This document shows, one piece after another, positions 8,276-17,322 of a DNA stretch of 52,532 nt. The first letter of the stretch is position 1. Each line of letters starts with the position of its first letter. Origin of the DNA: a bacterium (GTDB taxonomy: Bacteria; Vulcanimicrobiota; Vulcanimicrobiia; Vulcanimicrobiales; SCRA01); assembly GCA_004297985.1 (NCBI GenBank), contig SCRA01000088.1:1-52532 (forward strand), in the 5' to 3' direction. The notes under the pieces were generated by a model. The model made no database searches, had not been told where the DNA came from, and saw only the letters and a program-made list of their open reading frames with translations. Position numbers and translations under genes: made by a program.

Positions 8276-9292
8276 TCATGCCTGCGCCGCCAGCACCTCC
8301 GCGGCCAGCGTCGTACCCTCAGGGACGGTGCTCGCGTGGCCGAGGATCACGTCGTCGAGGCGTGCCCTCGCGCCGACGCGCACGCGATTCCAGAGGATGC
8401 ACGCGCGCAGCTCCGCGCCGGGCTCGATCTCGCAGTCGTCGCCGATCACCGTCGGTCCCACGATGCGCGCACCGGCGCCCACGCACGTTCGCGCGCCGAC
8501 GAGCACATCGCCCTCGATGCGCGCCGTCGAGTCGATCACCGCGCTGGGAGCCACGCCCAACGCGCGCCGCCCGTCGAGCCGAATCGTCCCGGCGAGCACG
8601 TCGCGCGTCGCCCGGCGATACTCGCTGGGCGTGCCGATATCGCACCAGTACTCCTCGCTGCGATGGCCGTAAAAGGCCTCCCCCGCCTGGAGAAGCGCCG
8701 GAAAGACGTCCTTGCCGAAGTCGACGAACACACCCGAGGGGATGCGCGCAAGGATCCCCGGCTCGAAGACGTAGATGCCCGTGTTGACCAGGTGGCTGCG
8801 CTCCTCGCCCACGGCCGGCTTCTCCTGGAACTCGCGGATGCGCCCGTTCTCGTCCACGCAAACCACGCCATACTGGCTCACGTCGTCGGCGCGCACCAAG
8901 GCGATCGTCGCCAGCGCGCGGCGCGCTCGGTGGAAGCCGACCAGCACGTCGAGGCGGAGATCGGTAAGGTCGTCGCAGCCCACGACCACGAACGTCTCGT
9001 CCCCGAGGAACGACCGCATCTGCTCCACCGCGCCGGCGCTCCCCAGGAGTTCCCGCTCGTGGAGGTAGGTGAGCTGCACCCCGTAGGCCGAGCCGTCGCC
9101 GAAATACTCCAGCACCTGGTCGGCGTGGTAGTGGACGTTGATCGCCACCTCCGTGATGCCGTATGCGCGCAGGTAGCGCAGCACATGCGCCACGTTCGCT
9201 TCGCCTGCAACGGGCACCAGCGGTTTGGGCGTGGCAAGCGTCAACGGATAGAGGCGGGTCGACTTTCCGCCGGCGAGCACCATGGCCTTCAC
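8276..9292 (-). CDS. Sugar-nucleotide pyrophosphorylase with left-handed beta-helix tail
   Basis: Nucleotidyltransferase of 338 aa that would join NTP and a sugar 1-phosphate. It begins KAMVLAGGKSTRLYPLT, the GGxxxRLxPLT signature, and has PKPLVPVAG, VGCDDLTDLR and a C-terminal hexapeptide-repeat region (about 235-330). Starts at GTG 9292, overlapping the stop of the upstream glycosyltransferase (GTGA). Closest in layout to GDP-mannose or glucose-1-phosphate enzymes; the nucleotide and sugar cannot be assigned. A paralogue lies at 18849-19904. Confidence 0.88.
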   Translation of the reverse strand: MKAMVLAGGKSTRLYPLTLATPKPLVPVAGEANVAHVLRYLRAYGITEVAINVHYHADQVLEYFGDGSAYGVQLTYLHERELLGSAGAVEQMRSFLGDETFVVVGCDDLTDLRLDVLVGFHRARRALATIALVRADDVSQYGVVCVDENGRIREFQEKPAVGEERSHLVNTGIYVFEPGILARIPSGVFVDFGKDVFPALLQAGEAFYGHRSEEYWCDIGTPSEYRRATRDVLAGTIRLDGRRALGVAPSAVIDSTARIEGDVLVGARTCVGAGARIVGPTVIGDDCEIEPGAELRACILWNRVRVGARARLDDVILGHASTVPEGTTLAAEVLAAQA

Positions 9293-10038
9293 GAAGAGGG
9301 CATTCCTTTCCCAGCATGGAGCCGCTCCAGGGCGACGAGCCACACGAACGTAGGCAGCGCAAGTTGACGCCGCCAGCGGCGCGGCTCGCGCAGGAGCCGG
9401 TAGAGCCACTCCAGTCCCAAGCGGCGGAACGTCTCGGGAGCCCGCTGCAGACGGCCGGCCAGCACGTCGAAGCTTCCGCCAACCCCCATGCCCACGCCTG
9501 CGCCGCTCGCACTCAGCCAGTCGGCCAGAAAGTACTCCTGCTTAGGGAAGCCCAACGCCGCGAAAAGGATGCGCGCCCCGCTCTCGCGGATGGCGGCGGC
9601 CACATCAGGGGCGTCAGCTAGCGCGAAATATCCATCTCGCGTCCCCGCCACACGCAGCCCGGGGTGGCGCGCGGCCAGCGCTGCGCCTGCCGCCTCCGCA
9701 ACGCCGGGCGCTGCGCCCAACAGATAGACGGGAAGGCCTTCGCTTGCCGCGCAAGCGCAGAGACTCTCCAGAAGCTCGATCCCAGCGACGCGCCCACGCA
9801 GCGACGTGGCGTAGAGACGCGAGGCATAGACCACGCCGATGGTGTCAGCGACGATGAGATCGGCGCCGTTGACGACAACTCGATAGGCCGGATCGCGGTG
9901 TGCATGGACGATCATCTCGGTGCCGAGGGTGACCACGCGATGGCTGCGGCCGTCACGCGCGAATGCCGCGATACGCGCAGTCGCCTCCGCGAGGTCAGCG
10001 TCGTCGACGCGGCAGCCCAGGATCTCCAGGGGCGGCAC
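9289..10038 (-). CDS. WecG/TagA/CpsF-family glycosyltransferase
   Basis: Membrane-associated transferase of 249 aa that adds an N-acetylmannosamine-type sugar to a lipid-linked acceptor (family knowledge). Conserved elements: TLGTEMIVHAHRDPAYR, the ADTIGVVYASRL stretch, YLLGAAPGVAE, ALGFPKQEYF and GVGGSFDVLAGRLQRAPE, followed by GLEWLYRLLREP. GTG 10038 shares a base with the dapA stop (TAGTG). Its coupling to lysine genes and the next pyrophosphorylase suggests coordinated envelope synthesis. Confidence 0.92.
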   Translation of the reverse strand: MPPLEILGCRVDDADLAEATARIAAFARDGRSHRVVTLGTEMIVHAHRDPAYRVVVNGADLIVADTIGVVYASRLYATSLRGRVAGIELLESLCACAASEGLPVYLLGAAPGVAEAAGAALAARHPGLRVAGTRDGYFALADAPDVAAAIRESGARILFAALGFPKQEYFLADWLSASGAGVGMGVGGSFDVLAGRLQRAPETFRRLGLEWLYRLLREPRRWRRQLALPTFVWLVALERLHAGKGMPSS

Positions 10039-10931
10039 TATGCCTTGGTCGCGCTGGCCGCCGGCGCGTACCGCGCGAGCAGGGGCGCCAACCGTTGCGC
10101 TGCCGCGCTGGGCATCGGTGAGAGCGGCAGGCGACAGGGGCCCACGTTGAACCCTAGCTCGCCCATCGCCCACTTCACCGGGATGGGATTGCTCACAGCA
10201 AAGAGCGCCTCGAAGAGCGGCACCAGCGAGCGATGGATCTCGGCAGCTCGGGCGACGTCGCCGGCCAGGTAGGCCTCGATCATGCGCTTCATGTCGGCGG
10301 CACACAGATGCGCCGCGACGCTGATGCACCCATAGGCGCCGATCGCCAGGGCCGGTAAGAAGCAATAGTCGTCGCCGCTGTAGATCCTCACGCGATCCGG
10401 AACGGAAGTCACCAGCCGGTTGAACTGATTGAAGTCACCTGTCGACTCCTTGAGCGCCACCACGTTCGCGGCGCGCTCGCAGAGTGCGGCGAACGTCGCC
10501 GGGAGCAGGTTGGTGGCCGTGCGCCCGGGGATGTTGTAGATGAGCACGGGGAGCTCGGTACTGCGCGCGATGGCCAGGAAGTGATCGATCATCCCCTCCT
10601 GCGTCGGCTTGTTGTAGGCCGGCACCGTCACCATGACGACATCGGCCCCCGCGGTCGAGGCGGCGCGCGTCAACTCGATGGAGTGCGCCGTGTTGTTGTC
10701 GCCCGTGCTGGCGACGATCGTGGCCTCGGGAACGGCAGCCTTGACCGCATGGAAGAGCGCCAGGCGCTCGTTGTCGGCCAACGTCGGGCCCTCGCCGGTC
10801 GAGCCGCAGACGATGATGCCGTCATTGCCGCGATCGACCAGGTAGCGTGCGATGCGCCCCGCCTCGTCGAGATCGACGCTCCCATCTGCCGCGAAGGGCG
10901 TCACCATCGCGGTCAGTAGCCTTGCGTTCAT
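10038..10931 (-). CDS. dapA: 4-hydroxy-tetrahydrodipicolinate synthase
   Basis: Condenses pyruvate and aspartate semialdehyde in the diaminopimelate/lysine pathway. 297 aa TIM barrel. Schiff-base Lys161 lies in VVALKEST, Tyr132 in IYNIPGRT, and CGSTGEGPTL is the substrate loop. The start ATG overlaps the lysC stop (ATGA). Cytoplasmic tetramer by family. Confidence 0.97.
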   Translation of the reverse strand: MNARLLTAMVTPFAADGSVDLDEAGRIARYLVDRGNDGIIVCGSTGEGPTLADNERLALFHAVKAAVPEATIVASTGDNNTAHSIELTRAASTAGADVVMVTVPAYNKPTQEGMIDHFLAIARSTELPVLIYNIPGRTATNLLPATFAALCERAANVVALKESTGDFNQFNRLVTSVPDRVRIYSGDDYCFLPALAIGAYGCISVAAHLCAADMKRMIEAYLAGDVARAAEIHRSLVPLFEALFAVSNPIPVKWAMGELGFNVGPCRLPLSPMPSAAAQRLAPLLARYAPAASATKA

Positions 10932-12175
10932 CGTCGTTCGCTCTCCAAGTGAAAGTAGTCGTGAATTCCCTGCTCGGCCTTGGTCGCGTCTTCTTCGCGC
11001 ACCAGGATCGAGATCGTGATGTTAGAGTCGGTCGAGTGGATGATCTCCACCCCCTGCGCCTCGAGCGCCTGTACCACACGGTACATCACGCCCGGCGTAC
11101 CACGCATGCCTGCGCCCACGATCGAGAGTTTTGCGCAACCCTCGCGCACGCGCACCGCCATGTTGAGATCGCGCAGCTCCGTGCGCACCACGGGCAAGTT
11201 GTGGCTCTCCACGGCAAAGAAGACGCCGGCGCGGTTGACGTTGATGAGATCGATCGAGATTCCGCGTCGCGCCAGGCGACCGAAGATCTCCAGCTCGAGC
11301 TTGCCCAACTTCTCGCGGTCCTCGATCTCACCGAGGATCATGTGCACGAAGGCGAGATCGTGAATGGCCGCTATGCCGGTAACCGGACGATCACGGTCGA
11401 TCGGCACCGCATCGTCCACGAGCGTGCCTTGATTGGTTCGCAATCCCTTTACCGAGTATGGCGTCTTCGTCTGCATGGCCCAGGAGGCCGCCTTGTGGTG
11501 CATGACCTTGGCGCCGTGGGCGGCCAACTCGGTCATCTCCTCGTAGGTGATGCGCTCGACGGCGTGAACGCCGGCCACGCGCCGCGGATCTCCCGACATC
11601 ACTCCGCTGACGTCGGTAAATATCTCTACGGCCTCCGCCTTGAGCGAACTGCCCAGCGCGACGGCGCTCAAATCGCTCCCGCCGCGGCCCAGCGTGGCGA
11701 TGGCTCCGTCGGGGGTCATGCCTTGGAAGCCGGCAACCACCGGGATAACGCCTTCGCCGACGATCTGCAGGACGTAGTCGGGGCGCACTTCGATGATCTG
11801 CGCGTCACCCCAACGATCGTCGACGACGACGCCGGCCTGCCCGCCGCTGAGCGCCTGCGCCTTTGCCCCCCACTTGATCAAGAGCTCGGCGAACACGGCA
11901 GCCGAGATCAACTCGCCGACGGCCGCGATCAAGTCGCGATTGGCGGACGGCTTCGCCGGCCCAAGCAGCGAAAGCAGGGTGTCCGTAGCGTAGGGGTCAC
12001 CGATACGCCCCATCGCGCTGACCACCACCACCGGGCAGAAACCGCGCGCACGCGCCTCGAGAACGCGCGAGACGGCTACCTCGCGCAGGTCGTCCTTGGC
12101 GACCGAGGTGCCGCCGAACTTCTGCACGATGAGGCGCGGATGCGCCCGATGAACCGTCGCCGCATCGGTCGTCAT
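10928..12175 (-). CDS. lysC: Aspartate kinase
   Basis: First step of the aspartate family. 415 aa: amino-acid kinase domain with VQKFGGTSVA, the GRGGSDLSAVALG region and FTDVSGVMSGDPR, then two C-terminal ACT domains that usually bind lysine or threonine for feedback control. The start overlaps the asd stop (ATGA), and the stop overlaps dapA. Length is normal. Confidence 0.97.
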   Translation of the reverse strand: MTTDAATVHRAHPRLIVQKFGGTSVAKDDLREVAVSRVLEARARGFCPVVVVSAMGRIGDPYATDTLLSLLGPAKPSANRDLIAAVGELISAAVFAELLIKWGAKAQALSGGQAGVVVDDRWGDAQIIEVRPDYVLQIVGEGVIPVVAGFQGMTPDGAIATLGRGGSDLSAVALGSSLKAEAVEIFTDVSGVMSGDPRRVAGVHAVERITYEEMTELAAHGAKVMHHKAASWAMQTKTPYSVKGLRTNQGTLVDDAVPIDRDRPVTGIAAIHDLAFVHMILGEIEDREKLGKLELEIFGRLARRGISIDLINVNRAGVFFAVESHNLPVVRTELRDLNMAVRVREGCAKLSIVGAGMRGTPGVMYRVVQALEAQGVEIIHSTDSNITISILVREEDATKAEQGIHDYFHLESERR

Positions 12176-13188
12176 GCCGCATGCTCCGCGCGGCGCACGA
12201 GCATCAGCTCCGCCAGCCGCACCGCCGTGGTCGCCGCGCCGATGCGCAAGTTATCGCCTACCACCCACAACTGGAAGTGGCGGCGGCTCCCCTCTTCCGC
12301 CCGCAGGCGGCCGACGTAGACCATATCTTGCCCCTCGACGTCGCGCGGGGTCACGATGCCCTCCGTCACGAGCTTCACGCCGGGTTGGGCGGCGATCGCC
12401 CTCGAGAGCTCCTCTACGCTCGTGTCGCGCTCGGTCTCGACGAAGATCGCCTCGCTGTGGGCATAGCGCACGGGCACGCGCACCGTAGTCGCGGCCACGT
12501 GCAGAGTTGGAAGCTCGAGGATCTTGCGCGTCTCCTCGACGATCTTCTTCTCTTCCGTGGAGTTGCCGGCGTCGTCGAACGAACCGATCTGCGGGATCAC
12601 GTTCCGTGCGATGGCGCTGGGAAAAGGCGTAGCATCGCTGGCGAGCGCGACGCCGTGAAGTGCGCGCTCCTCGGCTTCCAAGCGCTCGAGCGCAGGCCGC
12701 CCCGCGCCGCTCACGCTCTGGTAACTGGCCACGCGCACCGTGCGCAGCCCTGCGGCATCTCGCAGCGGCTTGAGCGCCAACACCAGTTGGATCGTCGAGC
12801 AGTTAGCCACCGGCGCCAGGCGCGCCGAGCCCAGCGCGTGGGGGTTGACGTCTGGCACGACGAGCGGAACATCCAACTCCATGCGGTAGGTCGACGAGTT
12901 GTCGGACACAAGCTTCCCCGCCTCGGCGAGCCGGCGGCCCAAATCTTTGCTTGCGTCATCCCCGCCGGCGAAGAGCACCACATCATACGGGGCCAGCCGA
13001 TCGTAGCTGGTCGCCTCGACATCGTGCGCCTGACCGCGGAATCGCACCGCGGCGGCGCGATCACGGCTGGCGAATGCCCCCAGCCGATCCACCGGAAAGG
13101 CGCGCTCCTCGAGCACGCGCAGAATCGTCTCGCCAACGGCCCCCGTGGCGCCGACTACGGCTACCTTACTTCCACTCACTCGTCCCAC
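12172..13188 (-). CDS. asd: Aspartate-semialdehyde dehydrogenase
   Basis: Reduces aspartyl phosphate to the semialdehyde with NADPH. 338 aa with N-terminal VAVVGATGAVGETILR, catalytic Cys130 in VANCSTIQL, YQSVSGAGR and the PVRYAHSEAIF segment. First gene of the asd-lysC-dapA-wecG-pyrophosphorylase run. A 157-base gap separates it from dapB and holds a promoter candidate. Confidence 0.97.
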   Translation of the reverse strand: MGRVSGSKVAVVGATGAVGETILRVLEERAFPVDRLGAFASRDRAAAVRFRGQAHDVEATSYDRLAPYDVVLFAGGDDASKDLGRRLAEAGKLVSDNSSTYRMELDVPLVVPDVNPHALGSARLAPVANCSTIQLVLALKPLRDAAGLRTVRVASYQSVSGAGRPALERLEAEERALHGVALASDATPFPSAIARNVIPQIGSFDDAGNSTEEKKIVEETRKILELPTLHVAATTVRVPVRYAHSEAIFVETERDTSVEELSRAIAAQPGVKLVTEGIVTPRDVEGQDMVYVGRLRAEEGSRRHFQLWVVGDNLRIGAATTAVRLAELMLVRRAEHAA

Positions 13189-13282
13189 TCACTCCGCTAA
13201 TCTCGTGCTCTTCGGTATTGCGTCCCTCTCGGCAGGCGTCCTTGCATCGAGGTGATGTCGCTTTTCGAAGCGCATAGGCGCC

Positions 13283-13288
13283 ATAATA
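13283..13288 (-). promoter_or_regulatory. -10 element candidate for asd-lysC-dapA operon, inside a long-range inverted repeat
   Basis: On the minus strand TATTAT (13288-13283) is a good -10 hexamer in an otherwise AT-richer stretch; no convincing -35 lies 17 bases upstream. The hexamer is part of TTCGGTATT, which is repeated inverted at 13211-13219, about 65 bases away. Confidence 0.35.
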
Positions 13289-13345
13289 CCGAAAAATTCG
13301 TCGCTACGCCACCCCTAAACATGCATTTCAACGAAAATTATTCGC

Positions 13346-14053
13346 TCATTCGAGGCCGAGCAGGGCTTCGAGACCGACCGTGAGGCCGCGTATGCCGCCG
13401 ACCCGGCGCACCGCCAGCAGGGCCCCGGCGACGAACGATTCCCGCCCCAGGGAGTCATGGCGGAGCGTGAGGACCTCACCCGTTCCGCCGAAGAGCACCT
13501 CTTGATGGGCCACCAAGCCAGGCAACCGCACCGAATGGATGGGCACGGGGTGGCCGGTCACTGCCTCGATCCGCGCCGCCGTCAACTTGGCCGTCCCTGA
13601 GGGGGCGTCGCGCTTGGCCTCGTGATGGAGCTCCACGATCTCGGCCTTGGCAAACCAGCGTGCTGCCTGGCGTGCGAAATGCATCGCCAAGACGGCCCCG
13701 ATCGAGAAGTTGGGAGCCAAGACAACGCCGATGCCGGCGGTCTGCGCGGCAGCGGCCAGTTGCAACTGCTCCGCTTCCCCCCAGCCGGTAGCGCCGATCA
13801 CGAGCGGAGTTCCGTTCGCCAGTGCCGCCGTGGCGATGCGCACGGTATCCGGGTAACGCGTGCAGTCGAGCAGCACATCGGGGCGCTCATCTCGGAGCAG
13901 CTCCTCAACCGCGGCGTGTTCACCCGGGGCCGAAGGCTCGCGCACGAGCCCGCCCACGAGCTCCAAATCCTGCGCTGCGCGCACGCCGGTTGCCAAGGCC
14001 GCCCCTAGACGCCCGCGCAGCCCCGCAACCGCGACGCGTACCCGCTCACTCAC
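13346..14053 (-). CDS. dapB: 4-hydroxy-tetrahydrodipicolinate reductase
   Basis: NAD(P)H-dependent reductase of the lysine/DAP pathway. 235 aa, shorter than the usual 265-270. N-terminal VAVAGLRGRLG is a variant of the GxxGxMG nucleotide loop; APNFSIGAVLA and the catalytic ELHHEAKRDAPSGTA are intact, so it is probably active. Starts 16 bases downstream of the pcrA stop, so it is probably transcribed with the helicase rather than with asd. Confidence 0.93.
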   Translation of the reverse strand: MSERVRVAVAGLRGRLGAALATGVRAAQDLELVGGLVREPSAPGEHAAVEELLRDERPDVLLDCTRYPDTVRIATAALANGTPLVIGATGWGEAEQLQLAAAAQTAGIGVVLAPNFSIGAVLAMHFARQAARWFAKAEIVELHHEAKRDAPSGTAKLTAARIEAVTGHPVPIHSVRLPGLVAHQEVLFGGTGEVLTLRHDSLGRESFVAGALLAVRRVGGIRGLTVGLEALLGLE

Positions 14054-14069
14054 TCACCCGCTCCTCCCG

Positions 14070-16238
14070 TCAGTTGACGCGCTCGAGCGGCGCGTACTTC
14101 AGCATCAGCATCTTGCTGCCCACGCTTGCGAACTCCACCGTGACGAGCGCGTCGCCCCCGGCGCCGTTGAGGCTGCGCACCGTGCCCTCACCCCATTTGG
14201 GATGGCGCACGCGGTCGCCGCGCGAGACGTTCGAGAGCGCCGGCATAGGAGCTACCTCAGGCATCGCCACGTCGCGCCAGCGCCCGCCTTGGGGGCGCGG
14301 AACGTAGGCCGTGCTCCCGAGATGCTGGAGCGAGGGCATCTCGGCTAGGAAGCGGGACGGCGGATAGGCATAGGTGTTGCCGAAGAGCGTGCGGCGTTGC
14401 GCATAGGTGAGCGTGAGGCGCTCCATCGCGCGAGTGATGCCTACATAGGCCAAGCGGCGCTCCTCCTCGCACTCTTGCTGCTCCCCCAGGGCACGGTTGT
14501 GCGGAAAGACCCCTTCTTCGAGGCCGGTGAGGAAGACGATGGGGAACTCCAGCCCCTTGGCCGCGTGAAGCGTCATCAGCGTCACTCGATCGTGCTGGTC
14601 GTCCATGCGGTCGAGATCGGTGATCAGCGCGATGTTGGTGAGAAAGTCGTCCAGCGTGGCACCGCGATTGGCCTCCTCGAATTGACGCGCAACCGAAACC
14701 AGCTCCTCGAGATTCTCGATGCGTCCGCGCGCCTCCGGCGTCTGCTCGTTGTGCAGCTCACGCAGATAGCCGCTCTGCTCGAGGACGGCGATCAGCAGCT
14801 CCGTGACGGACCGCTGTTCCACCAGTGCACGCAACTGGGCGATCAACGCGCCGAAGCGCGCGAGGTCCTTGGCCTTGCGTGCGGTGGCCCGCGTGAGGAG
14901 CGCCTCGTCCTCCAGCGCCTCGCCGATGGGGCGCCCGTCGTCCGTCACCGCCGCCAGCACCTGCGCGACCGTCGTCTGCCCCACGCCGCGCCGCGGTACG
15001 TTGACGATGCGTTTAAAGGCCACCGTATCGGCGGGATTGGCGATGAAGCGGAGGTAGGACATGGCGTCCTTGACCTCCTGACGATTATAGAAGCCGACCC
15101 CACCCACCACGCGGTAGGGCATGCCGTCGGCGAGGAACGTCTCCTCGAAGACGCGTGACTGCGCGTTGGTGCGATAGAGCACCAGCATCTCATGGTACCC
15201 GCGCCCCTCCTCGGCCACCATGTGGCGGATGCGCTGCGTGACGTAGCGTGCCTCGTCGCGCTCGCTCTCGGCAGCGTAGCAGAGCACGGGCTCGCCCCCA
15301 TTGCGCTCCGTGAAGAGGCGCTTGGGATGGCGGGTACGATTATTGGCGACCAGCTCGTTGGCGGCGGCGAGAATGGCGCCGGTCGAGCGATAGTTCTGCT
15401 CCAACTTGAAGACGCGCGCTCCTGGAAAGTCCCGCTCGAAGCGCAGGATGAGCTGGAAGTCGCTGCCGCGCCAAGAGTAGATCGACTGGTCGTCGTCGCC
15501 CACCACCGTCACGTTCTTGTGCCCCTCACCCAACAGTTTCACCAGCCGGTACTGCGCATGGTTGACGTCTTGGTATTCGTCGACCAGCACGTAGAGGAAG
15601 CGCTCCTGATAGCGCCCGCGTACCTCGGCGTCGCTCTCCAGCAGATCGATCGCGCAGCAGATGAGATCGTCGAAGTCGAGCGCATTGTTGCGCCGAAGGT
15701 GACGCTGGTAGATGCGGTAGACGGCGGCCAGGCGCTCGTCATGAAACGAGGCGGCCGATTCCTGGTATTGCTCGACGGTGAGCAAACGATTCTTCGCCCG
15801 CGAGATCTCCGCAAGACACGCCCCGGGCGTCAACTGACGCTCGTCGAAGTCCAGCTCGTGGAGGACGTCGCGCATGATGGAGCGCTGATCGCTCTCGTCG
15901 GCGATGACGAAGTTCGAAGCGATGCCGATGCCACGGCCATCGCGGCGCAAGATGCGTACGCAGATCGCATGGAAGGTTCCCATCCAAAGAGCGCGCGCGC
16001 GTGCGCCGACCATGCGGCCGAGGCGTTCCTTCATCTCACCGGCGGCCTTGTTGGTGAACGTCACGGCCAGGATGCGCTCTGGAGCGATTCCAAGCTCGTC
16101 GATGAGGTGCGCGACGCGGTGCGTGAGCACGCGCGTCTTGCCGGAGCCGGCACCGGCGAAGATCAGACACGGGCCATCCGTGGCGAGCACGGCTTGGTAC
16201 TGGGTCTCGTTCAGAGATTCGGAGAGACGGAGGGGCAC
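14070..16238 (-). CDS. pcrA: UvrD/PcrA-family DNA helicase
   Basis: Superfamily 1A 3'-5' helicase for repair and plasmid or recombination processing, 722 aa. Motifs in order: Q-motif LNETQYQAV, Walker A AGAGSGKTRVLTHR, Walker B DEYQDVN, VVGDDDQSIYSWRGSD, QNYRST, TLHAAKGLEFPIVF and RRLAYVGITRAMERL. The C-terminus is a Tudor-like fold (HPKWGEGTV), as in PcrA. Between the sugar-polymer genes and dapB; spacings of 16-19 bases suggest one transcript. Confidence 0.95.
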   Translation of the reverse strand: MPLRLSESLNETQYQAVLATDGPCLIFAGAGSGKTRVLTHRVAHLIDELGIAPERILAVTFTNKAAGEMKERLGRMVGARARALWMGTFHAICVRILRRDGRGIGIASNFVIADESDQRSIMRDVLHELDFDERQLTPGACLAEISRAKNRLLTVEQYQESAASFHDERLAAVYRIYQRHLRRNNALDFDDLICCAIDLLESDAEVRGRYQERFLYVLVDEYQDVNHAQYRLVKLLGEGHKNVTVVGDDDQSIYSWRGSDFQLILRFERDFPGARVFKLEQNYRSTGAILAAANELVANNRTRHPKRLFTERNGGEPVLCYAAESERDEARYVTQRIRHMVAEEGRGYHEMLVLYRTNAQSRVFEETFLADGMPYRVVGGVGFYNRQEVKDAMSYLRFIANPADTVAFKRIVNVPRRGVGQTTVAQVLAAVTDDGRPIGEALEDEALLTRATARKAKDLARFGALIAQLRALVEQRSVTELLIAVLEQSGYLRELHNEQTPEARGRIENLEELVSVARQFEEANRGATLDDFLTNIALITDLDRMDDQHDRVTLMTLHAAKGLEFPIVFLTGLEEGVFPHNRALGEQQECEEERRLAYVGITRAMERLTLTYAQRRTLFGNTYAYPPSRFLAEMPSLQHLGSTAYVPRPQGGRWRDVAMPEVAPMPALSNVSRGDRVRHPKWGEGTVRSLNGAGGDALVTVEFASVGSKMLMLKYAPLERVN

Positions 16239-16257
16239 AGAGCGCGGCTTCGCTTGC

Positions 16258-17322
16258 CTAGCGGCGCACCCCTCGCTGTTCCGCTACCGGATGCGCCGCC
16301 ATCGCGATCGCCGCCATGAGATAACAGATCGTCGACTCGGCTCCCATGTTGTGATTGGGCCCATCGCGCTCGAGGCCGTCGCGGCAGCCGCCGCCCTGCA
16401 CCATGACCGCGCCGTTGGTGTTGTGGCCGAAGAACCAATCGAAGGCCACACCCGCCATATGGAGATGGCTATCGAGCCCGCTCACCGCGTGGGCTGCGAG
16501 CTCGGCATCCACCATCGATGCCGCCTCGATCGGCTGCTGCGCGTACATGGAGCGGTGACCGCCGCGCGTGAACCAGCCCTCGTTGCCCACCGGTATGAAG
16601 ACGCCGCGCTCCATCGTCACCGACTCCAGAAAGGCCAGCGTCTCGAGGCCTGCGGCGATCGCGCGATCGTCCTCGAGCACGGCGCCCGCGCGCAGGAGTG
16701 CTTCGGGCAGACGCGCATTCGCATAGGTCATGGTCGTCTCGAACCACGGCCACTCGCCGGCGTACCGGCTTCGCGCGGCCAACAGCCGCTCGACGAGCAA
16801 CGCGAGGGCATCCCGTATCTCGACTCGCGCATCCGGCACATCGGCCTGGGCGGCCTGCACCAAGCCAAGCACCGCATAGGCCCATGGACGAAGGTGGCGC
16901 AGGCCGGCCAGATGCGGCAGCGCACGGTGCAAGAGCTGCGCGGAGAGCCGGTTCCAACCGCGTTCCGAAGGAATAGAGAGCCCCCAACCCAGCGCCCATA
17001 GCGCGCGACCGTAGGCATCCTCTCCGCCGACTTCGTCGAGCCAGCGGCGATCGTGCCCCATGAAGTTATGGAAGCGACCGTCGGGAAGCTGCGCGTGGTC
17101 CAGGAAGGAGAGCATGCGCACCGCTAGCCCGCGGGCCGCAGGGTGCCCGCCTCCCAGCGCCGTGCGGACGGCGACGATGAACGCTCGCGCCACGTCGTCG
17201 ACGCAGTATCCGGTCTCGCGATTGGGCACGTCGTAGGTGGCATGCTGGATGACGCCGCAGTCGTCGCTGAGCTGCTGCAGGTGGTCGAGCGAGGGAAGCC
17301 GCGTTCTCTTCGCCTGGCTCAC
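16258..17322 (-). CDS. Probable alpha/alpha-barrel partner of the GT4 glycosyltransferase
   Basis: Protein of 354 aa, mostly helical, with repeating aromatic/Gly motifs: YCVDDVARAFIVA, GRALWALGWGLSIPSE, GNEGWFTRGGHRSMYAQQ and HNMGAESTICYLMAA. The pattern resembles six-hairpin glycosidase or epimerase folds, and such proteins are often encoded next to GT4 enzymes and annotated as glycosyltransferases; I cannot name a reaction. GTG 17322 overlaps the stop of the GT4 gene (GTGA), so the two are made together and probably act on the same glycan or oligosaccharide. Confidence 0.7.
   Translation of the reverse strand: MSQAKRTRLPSLDHLQQLSDDCGVIQHATYDVPNRETGYCVDDVARAFIVAVRTALGGGHPAARGLAVRMLSFLDHAQLPDGRFHNFMGHDRRWLDEVGGEDAYGRALWALGWGLSIPSERGWNRLSAQLLHRALPHLAGLRHLRPWAYAVLGLVQAAQADVPDARVEIRDALALLVERLLAARSRYAGEWPWFETTMTYANARLPEALLRAGAVLEDDRAIAAGLETLAFLESVTMERGVFIPVGNEGWFTRGGHRSMYAQQPIEAASMVDAELAAHAVSGLDSHLHMAGVAFDWFFGHNTNGAVMVQGGGCRDGLERDGPNHNMGAESTICYLMAAIAMAAHPVAEQRGVRR

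Noticed and set aside
10928-13345. Lysine riboswitch before the asd-lysC-dapA operon
   Set aside because: The 157-base leader lacks the recognisable conserved lysine-riboswitch core.
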